Assembly (NCBI RefSeq): GCF_014049385.1
Contig: NZ_JACAOA010000025.1
Span: 1 to 33,712 of the forward strand
Source of the DNA: Ruoffia halotolerans
Lineage (GTDB): Bacteria; Bacillota; Bacilli; Lactobacillales; Aerococcaceae
Direction: 5' to 3'
DNA length: 33,712 nt
Each line of letters starts with the position of its first letter. Position 1 is the stretch's first letter. Of the stretch, positions 1 to 9,502 are shown one piece after another. The notes under the pieces are model-generated. The model saw only the letters and a list, made by a program, of their open reading frames with translations. It had not been told where the DNA came from and did not search any database. The position numbers and the translations under genes were made by a program.

Positions 1-155
1 AAAATAAGTAATAATAAATAAATATAAAAAAAGATTTCCATCTGCCAGGATTTTCCATTAAAATGTTACAAAGCTTAAATAGAGACACAAAAACACGTAT
101 ATATAATAGAAAGAAATATTATTTTGAAGTTTTTTAAAAAAAATGCGAAAAAAGC

Positions 156-184
156 TTGCTTCTAAGTGATGTGTTCGTTATAAT
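156..184 (+). promoter_or_regulatory. Promoter of the S10-spc-alpha superoperon
   Basis: A -35 box TTGCTT (156-161) and a perfect -10 box TATAAT (179-184) are separated by exactly 17 bases. Transcription should start near 190, leaving about 175 bases of leader before rpsJ. It is the only strong sigma-A-type promoter seen ahead of the ribosomal genes. Positions 1-155 are AT-rich and hold no gene I can support. Confidence 0.85.
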
Positions 185-190
185 ATTCGT

Positions 191-350
191 TGTGTCATAA
201 GTAGATTTATTTCTACTGAACGTAACACAGCCCCCTATATTGTGAGGTGGGCGAGCTATGAAGCGAGAGGTTGCGACACGCTAGGCTGAGTTGCCAATGG
301 CCAGTGTAGTCGGTAATTCTTGCGGAGCAAGTCAATTTAACAAATTTGAC
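191..350 (+). ncRNA. Structured 5' leader of the S10 operon (candidate r-protein leader)
   Basis: The untranslated leader is GC-richer than its surroundings and can fold. GTAGA (201-205) pairs with TCTAC (212-216) inside TGTGT (191-195) with ACACA (225-229). A second domain is closed by CAGCC (228-232) and GGCTG (284-288) and contains GCCC/GGGC pairing. Firmicutes are known to carry autoregulatory leaders here (Rfam S10 leader and L4 leader families). Which family this belongs to cannot be decided by eye. A short ORF opening at 291 runs in frame into rpsJ but lacks a ribosome binding site and is not taken as coding. Confidence 0.55.
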
Positions 351-365
351 GGAGGAGGAAAAACA

Positions 366-674
366 ATGGCAAACCAAAAAATTCGTATTCGTCTGAAAGC
401 TTATGAGCATCGTGCTCTTGATGTATCAGCGAACAAAATCGTAGAATCTGCACAAAGAACTGGAGCACAAACTGTAGGGCCAATCCCATTACCAACAGAA
501 CGTTCGGTATATACAGTTATCCGTTCACCGCATAAATATAAAGATTCACGTGAGCAATTTGAGATGCGCACACACAAACGTTTAATCGATATCGTTAACC
601 CAACTGCTAAAACAGTTGATGCATTAATGAAATTAGATTTACCAAGTGGTGTAGACGTAGAAATTAAGTTATAA
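366..674 (+). CDS. rpsJ: 30S ribosomal protein S10
   Basis: S10 (102 aa) is a head protein of the small subunit and also the NusE partner of NusB in antitermination. The ATG at 366 was chosen because GGAGGAGG lies at the right distance upstream and the protein then begins with the family-typical [11 protein letters not shown]. An in-frame ATG at 291 lies in the folded leader and would add 25 unrelated residues. It is the first gene of the superoperon, 27 bases ahead of rplC. Family identity is not in doubt. Confidence 0.97.
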   Translation: MANQKIRIRLKAYEHRALDVSANKIVESAQRTGAQTVGPIPLPTERSVYTVIRSPHKYKDSREQFEMRTHKRLIDIVNPTAKTVDALMKLDLPSGVDVEIKL

Positions 675-701
675 AATAAAAATTAAAATGGAGGTGTACT
701 C

Positions 702-1334
702 ATGACCAAAGGAATCTTAGGAACAAAAGTAGGAATGACGCAATTCTTTACGGAGAATGGTGAGTTAATCCCTGTAACAGTAGTGGAAGCTCAACCAAAC
801 GTTGTATTACAAGTGAAATCAAATGAAACAGATGGATATGAATCTGTACAATTAGGTTTCCAAGACAAACGTGAAGTATTAGCAACAAAACCTCATAAAG
901 GTCATGTAGCGAAAGCAAACGCTACTCCTAAGCGCTTCATTCGCGAATTTCGTGATGTCGAGCTAGGAGAATATGAAGTTGGGCAAGAAATCACTGTAGA
1001 AACATTCGCAGTCGGAGACATCATCGATGTAACAGGAACATCTAAAGGTAAAGGTTTCCAAGGGGTTATTAAACGTCACGGCCAAGCTCGTGGACCAATG
1101 GCTCACGGATCTCGTTTCCACCGTCGCCCAGGTGCGATGGCAATGGCAGCTTCACCATCACGTGTTTTAAAAGGTAAAAAATTACCTGGACAAACTGGTA
1201 GTGAACAAGTGACGATTCAAAACTTAGAAATCGTTGCAGTAAATCCTGAAGATAACGTTATCTTAATTAAAGGTAATGTACCAGGTGCTAAAAAATCTTT
1301 AGTACAAATTAAAAAAGCAGTTAAATCTAACTAA
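702..1334 (+). CDS. rplC: 50S ribosomal protein L3
   Basis: L3 (210 aa) is one of the two proteins that initiate 50S assembly, and its long loop reaches toward the peptidyl transferase centre. The conserved [13 protein letters not shown] segment (about residues 115-127) and [15 protein letters not shown] (about 130-144) are both intact. It starts at ATG after a GGAGGTG ribosome binding site. Length matches the Bacillus protein (209 aa). It sits between rpsJ and rplD in the universal order. Confidence 0.97.
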   Translation: MTKGILGTKVGMTQFFTENGELIPVTVVEAQPNVVLQVKSNETDGYESVQLGFQDKREVLATKPHKGHVAKANATPKRFIREFRDVELGEYEVGQEITVETFAVGDIIDVTGTSKGKGFQGVIKRHGQARGPMAHGSRFHRRPGAMAMAASPSRVLKGKKLPGQTGSEQVTIQNLEIVAVNPEDNVILIKGNVPGAKKSLVQIKKAVKSN

Positions 1335-1354
1335 TTAAGAGGGGAGGAACGAGA

Positions 1355-1978
1355 ATGACAAAAGTTACTTTATTTAAACAAGACGGATCGCAAGCTGGAG
1401 AAGTTGAGTTAAACGAATCGATCTTCGGTATCGAACCAAACGAAAGTGTTATGTTCGATGCAGTAATCATGCAACGTGCATCATTACGTCAAGGTACACA
1501 CGCAGTTAAAAACCGTAACGCAGTTCGCGGTGGTGGACGTAAACCTTGGAGACAAAAAGGAACAGGTCGTGCACGTCAAGGATCTATCCGCTCACCACAA
1601 TGGGTTGGGGGAGGAGTTGTCTTTGGTCCGACACCTCGTTCATACAGTTACAAATTACCAAGAAAAGTACGTCGTTTAGCAATTTTATCAGCATTATCAC
1701 AAAAAGTTGTTGAAGATAAATTTGTAGTTGTTGATGGATTAAGCTTAGATGCACCAAAAACAAAAGACCTTAAAGGTATTTTATCTAACTTAAACTTAGA
1801 CACTAAAACATTAATCGTTTTAGAAAATAACAACGATAACGCATACTTATCAGCTCGTAACATCGATAACGTTAAAGTTATTGACGAGAACAACATCAAC
1901 GTATTAGACGTTGTTAACTATGACAAAGTATTAATCACTCAAGCAGCATTATCAACAGTAGAGGAGGCATTAGCATAA
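1355..1978 (+). CDS. rplD: 50S ribosomal protein L4
   Basis: L4 (207 aa) binds 23S rRNA domain I and lines the exit tunnel through its basic loop, visible as [18 protein letters not shown] around residues 59-76. In several bacteria it is also the autoregulator of this operon, which fits the structured leader at 191-350. The ribosome binding site is GGGGAGG. The stop codon overlaps the rplW start by one base (TAATG at 1976-1980), so the two are translationally coupled. Confidence 0.97.
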   Translation: MTKVTLFKQDGSQAGEVELNESIFGIEPNESVMFDAVIMQRASLRQGTHAVKNRNAVRGGGRKPWRQKGTGRARQGSIRSPQWVGGGVVFGPTPRSYSYKLPRKVRRLAILSALSQKVVEDKFVVVDGLSLDAPKTKDLKGILSNLNLDTKTLIVLENNNDNAYLSARNIDNVKVIDENNINVLDVVNYDKVLITQAALSTVEEALA

Positions 1979-2280
1979 TGGAATTTTCAGAAGTAATCCT
2001 ACGTCCAGTAATTACTGAGCAATCTATGTATAACATTGACGATAACAAATACACTTTTGAAGTAGATCGTCGTGCTAACAAAAACCTTATTAAACAAGCT
2101 GTTGAAGCTATGTTTGAAGGCGTTAAAGTAGAGAAAGTAAATACTATCAACGTTGAAGGAAAAGCAAAACGTATGGGTCGTTACCAAGGATTCACACGTA
2201 AATACAAAAAAGCAATCATCACATTAAAAGCTGATTCAGCTAACATCGAATTATTCGAAACAGAAGAAGACGAAGAATAA
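1978..2280 (+). CDS. rplW: 50S ribosomal protein L23
   Basis: L23 (100 aa) sits at the tunnel exit and is the docking site for trigger factor and SRP. The N-terminal [12 protein letters not shown] and the basic [16 protein letters not shown] stretch are typical. The C-terminus is strongly acidic (ETEEDEE). The ribosome binding site GAGGAGG lies inside the end of rplD and the start overlaps the rplD stop by one base. Confidence 0.96.
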   Translation: MEFSEVILRPVITEQSMYNIDDNKYTFEVDRRANKNLIKQAVEAMFEGVKVEKVNTINVEGKAKRMGRYQGFTRKYKKAIITLKADSANIELFETEEDEE

Positions 2281-2313
2281 TTCACAAAATAAGATAAGTA
2301 GGAGGGAATTCGA

Positions 2314-3144
2314 GTGGCAATTAAACACTACAAACCGATAACTAACGGTCGTCGTAATATGACTGGTTATGACTTCTCAGAGATTACAACAAAAACTCCT
2401 GAAAAATCATTATTAGAATCGAAAAAACAAAGAGCTGGCCGTAATAGCCAAGGTAAAATCACAGTTCGTCACAACGGTGGTGGACACAAACGTGCTTACC
2501 GTGTTATCGACTTTAAACGTAACAAAGACAACGTTGTCGGAACAGTTAAAACTATCGAATATGATCCAAACCGTAGCGCGAATATCGCATTAATTAACTA
2601 CGAAGATGGAATTAAAACATATATCATCGCACCAAAAGGACTTAAAGTAGGTCAAAAGATTGAATCAGGTGCTGAAGCAGATATCAAAGTAGGGAACGCA
2701 TTACCGTTAATCAACATCCCAGTTGGTACTGTAATTCACAATATTGAGTTAAAACCAGGTAAAGGTGGACAATTAGTTCGTTCTGCTGGTACAAGCGCAC
2801 AAGTATTAGGACATGAAGGTAAATATACATTAGTACGTTTAGCTTCAGGTGAAGTTCGTATGATCTTATCAACTTGCCGTGCAACAATCGGAACTGTTGG
2901 TAACGAGCAACACGAATTAATTAACATTGGTAAAGCAGGTCGTAAACGTTGGTTATCTAAACGTCCAACTGTTCGTGGATCTGTAATGAACCCTAACGAT
3001 CACCCGCACGGTGGTGGTGAAGGACGCGCTCCAATCGGACGTCCAAGTCCAATGTCACCTTGGGGTAAAAAGACTCTTGGTCTTAAAACTCGTAATGCTA
3101 AGAAGAAATCAAGTAAATTAATCGTTCGTGGACGTAAGAAATAA
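2314..3144 (+). CDS. rplB: 50S ribosomal protein L2
   Basis: L2 (276 aa) is the most conserved large-subunit protein; it is needed for subunit association and peptidyl transfer. The signature [13 protein letters not shown] begins near residue 226, with the conserved His at about 230. The start is GTG at 2314, placed by the AGGAGGG site at 2300-2306 and by the family-typical start [16 protein letters not shown]. Length is standard. Confidence 0.97.
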   Translation: MAIKHYKPITNGRRNMTGYDFSEITTKTPEKSLLESKKQRAGRNSQGKITVRHNGGGHKRAYRVIDFKRNKDNVVGTVKTIEYDPNRSANIALINYEDGIKTYIIAPKGLKVGQKIESGAEADIKVGNALPLINIPVGTVIHNIELKPGKGGQLVRSAGTSAQVLGHEGKYTLVRLASGEVRMILSTCRATIGTVGNEQHELINIGKAGRKRWLSKRPTVRGSVMNPNDHPHGGGEGRAPIGRPSPMSPWGKKTLGLKTRNAKKKSSKLIVRGRKK

Positions 3145-3181
3145 TCGTATATAGATTAAATTTCCGAAGGGAGGCTACACT

Positions 3182-3463
3182 GTGAGTCGTAGTTTGAAAA
3201 AAGGGCCATTTGTTGATGCACACTTAATGAAGAAAGTAGAAGCTCAAGAAGATGCTCAGAAAAAACAAGTTATTAAAACATGGTCGCGTCGTTCAACAAT
3301 CTTCCCAAACTTCATTGGGTTAACAATTGCAGTATATGATGGACGTAAACATGTCCCAGTATACATCCAAGAAGATATGGTAGGACACAAATTGGGCGAA
3401 TTCGCACCAACTCGTACATATAAAGGTCATGCAAATGACGATAAAAAAACAGGAAGACGTTAA
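3182..3463 (+). CDS. rpsS: 30S ribosomal protein S19
   Basis: S19 (93 aa) lies in the 30S head next to S13 and contacts the A-site tRNA and the B1 bridges. It begins [14 protein letters not shown], as in most bacteria, and ends in the flexible basic tail [13 protein letters not shown]. The start is GTG at 3182 behind a GGGAGG site. It sits between rplB and rplV in standard order. Confidence 0.96.
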   Translation: MSRSLKKGPFVDAHLMKKVEAQEDAQKKQVIKTWSRRSTIFPNFIGLTIAVYDGRKHVPVYIQEDMVGHKLGEFAPTRTYKGHANDDKKTGRR

Positions 3464-3480
3464 TAAAGGAGGGAAATTAG

Positions 3481-3837
3481 ATGTCAGAACAAATTACATC
3501 TGCAACAGCAACAGCAAAAACAATCCGCATTGCCCCTCGTAAAGTTCGTCTAGTAACTGATTTAATTAGAGGAAAAAGCATAGGTGAAGCAATTTCTATT
3601 CTGAAATTCACACCAAGATCAGCATCACCTGCTGTCGAAAAAGTGTTAATGTCAGCTATTGCTAACGCGGAACACAACTATGATTTAGATTTAGAAAACT
3701 TATTCGTAAGTGAAGCTTTTGTTAACGAAGGACCAACTATGAAACGTTTCCGTCCTCGTGCTAAAGGATCAGCTTCACCAATCAATAAAAGAACAAGCCA
3801 CATCACAATTGTGGTATCAGAGAAAGAGGAGGCATAA
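3481..3837 (+). CDS. rplV: 50S ribosomal protein L22
   Basis: L22 (118 aa) touches all six 23S domains and its beta-hairpin narrows the exit tunnel, where macrolide resistance changes occur. The hairpin region [26 protein letters not shown] shows the wild-type-like RPRAKGSA motif. It uses ATG after AGGAGGG. The downstream ribosome binding site for rpsC lies in its last codons and only 3 bases separate the two genes. Confidence 0.96.
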   Translation: MSEQITSATATAKTIRIAPRKVRLVTDLIRGKSIGEAISILKFTPRSASPAVEKVLMSAIANAEHNYDLDLENLFVSEAFVNEGPTMKRFRPRAKGSASPINKRTSHITIVVSEKEEA

Positions 3838-3840
3838 TAC

Positions 3841-4500
3841 ATGGGTCAAAAAGTACATCCAATAGGTATGCGTGTTGGCGTAATCCGTGATTGGGATGCT
3901 AAATGGTATGCTGATAAAAAGTATGCCGACTTCCTACATGAAGATTTACGCATTCGTGAGTACATCTACGGTAAACTTTCAGACGCTTCAATTTCAACAA
4001 TTCAAATTGAACGTGCTGCTAACCGTGTAATTATTTCAGTTCATACTGCTAAACCAGGAATGGTTATTGGTAAAGGTGGATCTGAAGTTGATGCACTACG
4101 TGCACAGTTAAATAAATTAACTGGTAAAAAAGTACACATCAATATTGTGGAAATTAAACAAGCAAACTTAGACGCAAAATTAGTAGCAGAAGATATTGCT
4201 CGTCAATTAGAAAACCGTGTTGCATTCCGTCGTGCTCAAAAGCAAGCTATCCAACGTGTTATGCGTGCTGGGGCACAAGGAGTTAAAACACAAGTATCTG
4301 GTCGTTTAAACGGTGCTGATATGGCACGTACTGAACACTACAGTGAAGGTACAGTTCCATTACATACACTTCGCTCAGATATCGACTACGCTTGGGAAGA
4401 AGCAGACACTACATACGGTAAACTTGGAGTTAAAGTATGGATTTGTCGTGGAGAAATCCTTCCTGAAGTAAATGAAAACAACCAGAGAGGAGGAAATTAA
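3841..4500 (+). CDS. rpsC: 30S ribosomal protein S3
   Basis: S3 (219 aa) forms the mRNA entry pore with S4 and S5 and contributes to helicase activity of the ribosome. The KH-type RNA-binding domain carries VIGKGG at residues 75-80. The basic [14 protein letters not shown] segment (about 130-145) corresponds to the mRNA-entry helix. The C-terminus ends NNQRGGN and doubles as the Shine-Dalgarno of rplP (GAGAGGAGG). Confidence 0.97.
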   Translation: MGQKVHPIGMRVGVIRDWDAKWYADKKYADFLHEDLRIREYIYGKLSDASISTIQIERAANRVIISVHTAKPGMVIGKGGSEVDALRAQLNKLTGKKVHINIVEIKQANLDAKLVAEDIARQLENRVAFRRAQKQAIQRVMRAGAQGVKTQVSGRLNGADMARTEHYSEGTVPLHTLRSDIDYAWEEADTTYGKLGVKVWICRGEILPEVNENNQRGGN

Positions 4501-4502
4501 TC

Positions 4503-4937
4503 ATGTTAGTACCTAAACGTGTAAAACACCGTCGTGAATTCCGTGGTAAAATGCGCGGAGAAGCTAAAGGTGGAAAAAACATCGACTTCGGAACATACGG
4601 ATTAAGAGCCGTTGAATCTAAATGGATCACAAACCGTCAAATCGAAGCAGCTCGTATAGCTATGACTCGTTATATGAAACGTGGTGGGAAAGTATGGATT
4701 AAAATCTTCCCTCACAAATCATACACATCTAAACCAATCGGTGTTCGTATGGGATCTGGTAAAGGTGCACCTGAAGGTTGGGTAGCTCCAGTTAAACGTG
4801 GTAAAATCTTGTTTGAAATCGATGGGGTTCCAGAAGAAGTAGCTCGTGAGGCTTTCCGTCTTGCATCAAACAAATTACCTATCAAAACAAAATTCGTAAA
4901 ACGTGAAGAATATGGTGGTGAATCGAATGCAAATTAA
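4503..4937 (+). CDS. rplP: 50S ribosomal protein L16
   Basis: L16 (144 aa) binds near the A-site tRNA elbow and is required late in 50S assembly. The start [19 protein letters not shown] is family-typical, as is the glycine-rich [15 protein letters not shown] loop around residue 82. It starts 2 bases after rpsC ends and its 3' end overlaps rpmC by 11 bases, so translation of the two is tightly coupled. Confidence 0.97.
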   Translation: MLVPKRVKHRREFRGKMRGEAKGGKNIDFGTYGLRAVESKWITNRQIEAARIAMTRYMKRGGKVWIKIFPHKSYTSKPIGVRMGSGKGAPEGWVAPVKRGKILFEIDGVPEEVAREAFRLASNKLPIKTKFVKREEYGGESNAN

Positions 4938-5121
4938 AGAAATTAGAGAATTATCCACTGCTGATATGGTTAACAAAGAAAAAGAATATAAAAAAGAATT
5001 ATTCAATCTTCGATTCCAATTGGCAACAGGACAATTAGAAAACACTGCCCGTTTACGTCAAGTACGTAAAACAATCGCTCGTATTAAAACTGTCTTACGT
5101 GAACAAGAACTGACTAAATAA
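4927..5121 (+). CDS. rpmC: 50S ribosomal protein L29
   Basis: L29 (64 aa) is a small helical hairpin protein beside the exit tunnel and L23. The ATG at 4927 gives the standard start [10 protein letters not shown]; an earlier in-frame ATG at 4903 lies inside rplP and would add unrelated residues. The gene overlaps the rplP 3' end by 11 bases, and its ribosome binding site (GGTGGTG) is within rplP. The helix motif [29 protein letters not shown] is intact. Confidence 0.94.
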   Translation: MQIKEIRELSTADMVNKEKEYKKELFNLRFQLATGQLENTARLRQVRKTIARIKTVLREQELTK

Positions 5122-5141
5122 TAAAAGGAGGCAGATGTTAA

Positions 5142-5408
5142 ATGACTGAAGAACGTAACAAACGTAAAGTTTATCGTGGTCGTGTCGTTTCAGACAAAGG
5201 AGACAAAACAATCTCTGTTGTCGTTGAAACTCGTGTAGTACACCCTAAATACGGTAAACGTGTTAAATATTCAAAAAAATATACAGCACATGATGAAAAT
5301 AACAGCGCAAAAGAAGGCGACATCGTCCGCATTATGGAAACTCGTCCATTATCTAAAACGAAACGCTTCCGTTTATTAGATATCGTTGAAGAAGCTGTAA
5401 TTATCTAA
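5142..5408 (+). CDS. rpsQ: 30S ribosomal protein S17
   Basis: S17 (88 aa) is an OB-fold protein that initiates assembly of the 5' domain of 16S rRNA. The signatures [15 protein letters not shown] (residues 9-23) and [11 protein letters not shown] (about 69-79) are both present. The ribosome binding site is AGGAGG. It occupies its usual place between rpmC and rplN. Confidence 0.96.
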   Translation: MTEERNKRKVYRGRVVSDKGDKTISVVVETRVVHPKYGKRVKYSKKYTAHDENNSAKEGDIVRIMETRPLSKTKRFRLLDIVEEAVII

Positions 5409-5415
5409 TACATAA

Positions 5416-5811
<396 letters not shown>

Positions 5812-5837
5812 TCCAATTACGAAGGAGGAAACAATTC

Positions 5838-6140
5838 ATGCGCATTAAATCAGGAGATACAGTAAAAATTATTGCTGGTAAAGATAAAGGCGAAACAGGA
5901 ACAGTTCTTAAAACTTTACCTAAGCAAGATAAAGTGATCGTTGAAGGATTAAACATCCATAAACGTCACCAAAAACCTACTCAAATGGCGACAGGCGGAA
6001 TCGAAGAATTCCCTGCTCCAATTCATGTATCAAACGTAAAATTAGTAGATTCTAACGGAGAAGCAACACGCGTTGGTTACCGTTTTGAAGATGGTAAAAA
6101 AGTACGTTTCTCTAAAAAATCAGATACAACACTTAACTAA
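5838..6140 (+). CDS. rplX: 50S ribosomal protein L24
   Basis: L24 (100 aa) is an assembly initiator near the 5' end of 23S rRNA. A KOW motif is seen at residues 1-30 ([20 protein letters not shown]). The basic [11 protein letters not shown] loop around residue 40 follows. The ribosome binding site is AAGGAGGAA. The position between rplN and rplE is the standard one. Confidence 0.96.
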   Translation: MRIKSGDTVKIIAGKDKGETGTVLKTLPKQDKVIVEGLNIHKRHQKPTQMATGGIEEFPAPIHVSNVKLVDSNGEATRVGYRFEDGKKVRFSKKSDTTLN

Positions 6141-6167
6141 TCATTTTGGGAAGGAGGACAAAGTTTA

Positions 6168-6710
6168 ATGGAAAGCCGTTTAAAACAAAGATATAATAAC
6201 GAAATCACTAGCAAATTAGTTGAACAATTTAACTACTCTTCTGTTATGGAAGTACCAAAAATAGATAAAATTGTTGTTAACATGGGTGTTGGTGATGCAG
6301 TTTCAAATGCTAAAAACTTAGATAAAGCAGTTGCAGAATTAACATTATTAACTGGACAAAAACCAGTTATTACTAAAGCTAAGAAATCAATTGCAGGTTT
6401 CCGTCTACGTGAGGGAATGCCGATTGGAGCTAAAGTTACTTTACGTGGACAAAGAATGTATGACTTCTTAGACAAATTGATCACAGTATCATTACCACGT
6501 GTACGTGACTTCCAAGGTGTCTCAAACAAAGCCTTTGATGGTCGAGGAAACTACACTTTAGGTGTTAAAGAACAATTAATTTTCCCAGAAATTAACTATG
6601 ATAACGTAGATAAAGTTCGTGGAATGGATATAGTAATCGTAACAACAGCAAACACTGACGAAGAATCACATGCCTTACTTAAAGAGTTAGGTATGCCGTT
6701 TAAAAAATAA
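6168..6710 (+). CDS. rplE: 50S ribosomal protein L5
   Basis: L5 (180 aa) carries 5S rRNA into the central protuberance and contacts P-site tRNA. Conserved segments visible are [17 protein letters not shown] (about residues 38-54), [22 protein letters not shown] (about 62-83) and the C-terminal [25 protein letters not shown] precedes the ATG. Length is standard. Confidence 0.97.
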   Translation: MESRLKQRYNNEITSKLVEQFNYSSVMEVPKIDKIVVNMGVGDAVSNAKNLDKAVAELTLLTGQKPVITKAKKSIAGFRLREGMPIGAKVTLRGQRMYDFLDKLITVSLPRVRDFQGVSNKAFDGRGNYTLGVKEQLIFPEINYDNVDKVRGMDIVIVTTANTDEESHALLKELGMPFKK

Positions 6711-6728
6711 TAAAGGAGGCGAATCGTA

Positions 6729-6914
6729 TTGGCTAAAAAATCAATGGTAGAAAAAAATCAACGTACACCAAAATATAAAGTAAGAGAATACACACGTTGT
6801 GAACGTTGTGGACGTCCGCATTCAGTTTACCGTAAGTTCAAACTTTGCCGTATTTGCTTCCGTGAACTTGCTTATAAAGGACAAATTCCTGGCGTTAAGA
6901 AAGCAAGCTGGTAA
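6729..6914 (+). CDS. rpsN: 30S ribosomal protein S14, zinc-binding type
   Basis: This is the 61-residue zinc-ribbon form of S14: Cys24, Cys27, Cys40 and Cys43 make two CxxC knuckles. Many Firmicutes also have a longer Cys-less paralogue elsewhere that is used under zinc limitation; none is in this window. The start codon is TTG at 6729, fixed by AAGGAGG at 6713-6719 and by the start [11 protein letters not shown] is rarer than ATG or GTG in this operon and may lower its translation. Confidence 0.95.
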   Translation: MAKKSMVEKNQRTPKYKVREYTRCERCGRPHSVYRKFKLCRICFRELAYKGQIPGVKKASW

Positions 6915-6948
6915 TTCAAATACTTTTAAACTAAGGAGGTAAATACAC

Positions 6949-7347
6949 ATGGTAATGACAGATCCAATTGCAGATTTTCTAACAAGAATTCGTAATGCAA
7001 ATGCACAAAAACATACATCTGTAACAGCACCATCTTCTAATACTAAAGTGGCAATTGCTGAAATCTTAAAAAACGAAGGTTTCATTAAAGGTTATGAAGT
7101 AACTGAAGATAACAAACAAAATGTAATTAAATTAAACTTAAAATACGGACGTAATAACGAAAAAGTTATTACAGGTCTAAAACGTATTTCTAAACCAGGT
7201 TTACGTGTTTACGCTAAATCTGAAGATATTCCTAAAGTTTTAAATGGCTTAGGAATCGCAATCGTCTCAACTTCTCGTGGCTTAGTAACTGATAAAGTTG
7301 CAAGAAATGAAAAAATCGGTGGAGAAATTTTAGCATACGTTTGGTAA
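6949..7347 (+). CDS. rpsH: 30S ribosomal protein S8
   Basis: S8 (132 aa) binds helix 21 of 16S rRNA in the central domain. The start [18 protein letters not shown] is typical of Lactobacillales. The C-terminal signature [31 protein letters not shown] is intact. The site is AAGGAGG. In enterobacteria S8 represses the spc operon; no matching site was looked for here. Confidence 0.96.
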   Translation: MVMTDPIADFLTRIRNANAQKHTSVTAPSSNTKVAIAEILKNEGFIKGYEVTEDNKQNVIKLNLKYGRNNEKVITGLKRISKPGLRVYAKSEDIPKVLNGLGIAIVSTSRGLVTDKVARNEKIGGEILAYVW

Positions 7348-7388
7348 TTTGTAGATAAATATTATAAAATATAAGGAGGTGCGGTACT

Positions 7389-7925
7389 GTGAGTCGTATA
7401 GGTAAAAAACCTGTAGTAATTCCATCAGGAGTTACCGTAGAACTAAATGGTACTACAGCAACTGTTAAAGGCCCAAAAGGCGAATTAACTCGTGAACTAT
7501 CGCCAGCAATTTCATTAGAAATCGCGGATAACGAAATCACTTTCACTCGTCCAAATGACAATAAAGCTAACCGCTCAATCCATGGTACAACTCGTTCATT
7601 AATTGCTAACATGATCGAAGGTGTGTCTACAGGATTTAAAAAAGAATTAGAATTAATCGGTGTAGGTTATCGTGCACAAAAACAAGGTAACAAACTTACA
7701 TTAAATGTTGGTTTATCACACCCAGTTGAATTCGAAGCGAGCGAAGGTGTTGATTTTGAAGTTCCTTCAAACACACAAATCATCGTTCAAGGATTCAACA
7801 AAGAAAAAGTTGGAGAATTAGCGGCAAACATTCGTGCAGTTCGTCCACCAGAGCCATATAAAGGTAAAGGAATTCGCTATGTTGGTGAATTTGTTCGCCG
7901 TAAAGAAGGTAAAACTGGTAAATAA
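7389..7925 (+). CDS. rplF: 50S ribosomal protein L6
   Basis: L6 (178 aa) is made of two repeated L6 folds and sits near the GTPase centre and the sarcin-ricin loop. The C-terminal signature [15 protein letters not shown] (about residues 153-167) is diagnostic. The start is GTG at 7389, behind AAGGAGG and giving the typical [14 protein letters not shown]. Length matches the family. Confidence 0.97.
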   Translation: MSRIGKKPVVIPSGVTVELNGTTATVKGPKGELTRELSPAISLEIADNEITFTRPNDNKANRSIHGTTRSLIANMIEGVSTGFKKELELIGVGYRAQKQGNKLTLNVGLSHPVEFEASEGVDFEVPSNTQIIVQGFNKEKVGELAANIRAVRPPEPYKGKGIRYVGEFVRRKEGKTGK

Positions 7926-7952
7926 TAAATAAAAAATTAAAGAGGTGACAAA

Positions 7953-8312
7953 ATGATTTCAAAACCAGAAAGAAATAAATTACGTAAAAAAAGACATTTA
8001 CGTATCCGTAATAGAATCTCTGGTACTGCAGAGTGCCCACGCTTAAGTGTATTCCGTTCGAATACTAACATCTACGCTCAATTAATTGATGACGTAGCGG
8101 GTGTGACGCTAGTCAGTGCCTCTTCACAAGACGAAGAAGTTAAATCAAATGGAACAAAAGTCGAACAAGCTGCATCAGTTGGTAAATTAGTTGCTGAACG
8201 CGCAACAGCTGCTGGACATAAAACAGTAGTATTTGACCGTGGTGGATATGTATATCACGGACGTGTTCAAGCATTAGCTGAAGCTGCTCGTGAAAACGGC
8301 TTAGAATTTTAA
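7953..8312 (+). CDS. rplR: 50S ribosomal protein L18
   Basis: L18 (119 aa) binds 5S rRNA together with L5. The basic N-terminus ([19 protein letters not shown]) and the C-terminal [26 protein letters not shown] are strongly conserved. The ribosome binding site is AGAGGTG. The gene lies between rplF and rpsE as usual. Confidence 0.97.
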   Translation: MISKPERNKLRKKRHLRIRNRISGTAECPRLSVFRSNTNIYAQLIDDVAGVTLVSASSQDEEVKSNGTKVEQAASVGKLVAERATAAGHKTVVFDRGGYVYHGRVQALAEAARENGLEF

Positions 8313-8333
8313 TAGAAAGGGGAACATTGTTTA

Positions 8334-8837
8334 ATGGAATTTATTAATCCAGAAACATTAGGCGAAATTGAAGATCGCGTAGTTGCGATTAACCGCGTAA
8401 CTAAAGTTGTTAAAGGTGGACGCCGTCTACGTTTCTCTGCTTTAGTAGTTGTTGGTGATAAGAATGGTCACGTTGGTTTTGCTACAGGTAAAGCTCAAGA
8501 AGTACCAGAAGCAATCCGTAAAGGTATCGAAAATGCTAAGAAAAACATGATTAAAGTCCCTACATCAGGAACAACTATTCCACATGAAATCGTTGGTGAA
8601 TTCTGTGGAGGACAAGTATTACTTAAACCTGCAACAGCCGGTTCTGGGGTTGCCGCTGGTGGACCAGTCCGTGCCGTTATTGAATTAGCTGGTATTGCTG
8701 ACGTAACAAGTAAATCACTTGGATCAAATACACCAATTAACATGATTTCTGCAACTGTTGAAGGTCTAAAAAATCTTAAAGAAGCCGATGAAGTTGCTGC
8801 ATTACGTGGCAAATCAGTCGAAGAACTTTTAGGTTAG
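8334..8837 (+). CDS. rpsE: 30S ribosomal protein S5
   Basis: S5 (167 aa) takes part in decoding fidelity and the mRNA entry helicase. The N-terminal double-stranded-RNA-binding-like domain carries [22 protein letters not shown] (about residues 21-42), the loop where spectinomycin resistance changes arise; the KGGRR segment looks wild-type. The C-terminal domain contains the [17 protein letters not shown] segment. The site is AAAGGGG. Confidence 0.97.
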   Translation: MEFINPETLGEIEDRVVAINRVTKVVKGGRRLRFSALVVVGDKNGHVGFATGKAQEVPEAIRKGIENAKKNMIKVPTSGTTIPHEIVGEFCGGQVLLKPATAGSGVAAGGPVRAVIELAGIADVTSKSLGSNTPINMISATVEGLKNLKEADEVAALRGKSVEELLG

Positions 8838-8848
8838 GAGGACATTCA

Positions 8849-9028
8849 ATGGCCAACTTAGAAATCACATTAAAACGTAGCTTTATTGGACGTAAACAAA
8901 ACCAAATTCAAACAGCTAAAGCGTTAGGCTTAACAAAACTTAACAAGAGTGTTGTGAAACCTGACAATGAATCTGTTCGTGGAATGGTTCGTACAATAAG
9001 CCATTTAGTAGAAGTCAAAGAAGCTTAA
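8849..9028 (+). CDS. rpmD: 50S ribosomal protein L30
   Basis: This 59-residue gene starts 11 bases after rpsE and is too short for most ORF cut-offs. The translation begins [16 protein letters not shown], contains the L30 segment [16 protein letters not shown] and ends [10 protein letters not shown]30 is a small, non-essential-in-some-bacteria protein near the 5S domain. GGAGG at 8837-8841 precedes the ATG. Presence between rpsE and rplO is the standard arrangement. Confidence 0.95.
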   Translation: MANLEITLKRSFIGRKQNQIQTAKALGLTKLNKSVVKPDNESVRGMVRTISHLVEVKEA

Positions 9029-9061
9029 GTATAAAATCTAATATAAGGAGGTGCCGAAGGA

Positions 9062-9502
9062 ATGAAACTTCATACATTACAACCTGCTGAAGGATCACGC
9101 AAATTACGTAACCGTGTTGGGCGTGGACAAGGTTCAGGGAACGGAAAAACAGCTGGTCGTGGACAAAAAGGTCAAAAAGCACGTTCAGGCGGTGGAGTAC
9201 GTTTAGGATTTGAAGGTGGACAACAACCTTTATTCCGTCGTTTACCAAAACGTGGTTTCACTAACATCAATCGTAAAGATTATGCTGTAGTGAACTTAGA
9301 AACATTAAACCGTTTTGAAGATGGCACAACAGTTACACCAGCTTTATTAATTGAATCTGGCGTTGTGAAAAACGAATTATCAGGAATTAAAATTTTAGGT
9401 GATGGTAACTTAGAGAAAAAATTAACAGTTCAAGCTGCTAAATTCTCTAAATCTGCAGAAGAAGCTATCACTGGTGCTGGTGGATCGATTGAGGTGATTT
9501 AA
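9062..9502 (+). CDS. rplO: 50S ribosomal protein L15
   Basis: L15 (146 aa) is a late-assembly protein with a long glycine- and arginine-rich N-terminal extension ([20 protein letters not shown]) that threads into 23S rRNA. The C-terminal half has the family segment [28 protein letters not shown] precedes the ATG. The stop codon overlaps the secY start by one base (TAATG at 9500-9504). Confidence 0.96.
   Translation: MKLHTLQPAEGSRKLRNRVGRGQGSGNGKTAGRGQKGQKARSGGGVRLGFEGGQQPLFRRLPKRGFTNINRKDYAVVNLETLNRFEDGTTVTPALLIESGVVKNELSGIKILGDGNLEKKLTVQAAKFSKSAEEAITGAGGSIEVI

Noticed and set aside
291-365. N-terminal extension of S10 from ATG 291
   Set aside because: It lacks a ribosome binding site, lies in the folded leader and adds residues not found in the family.
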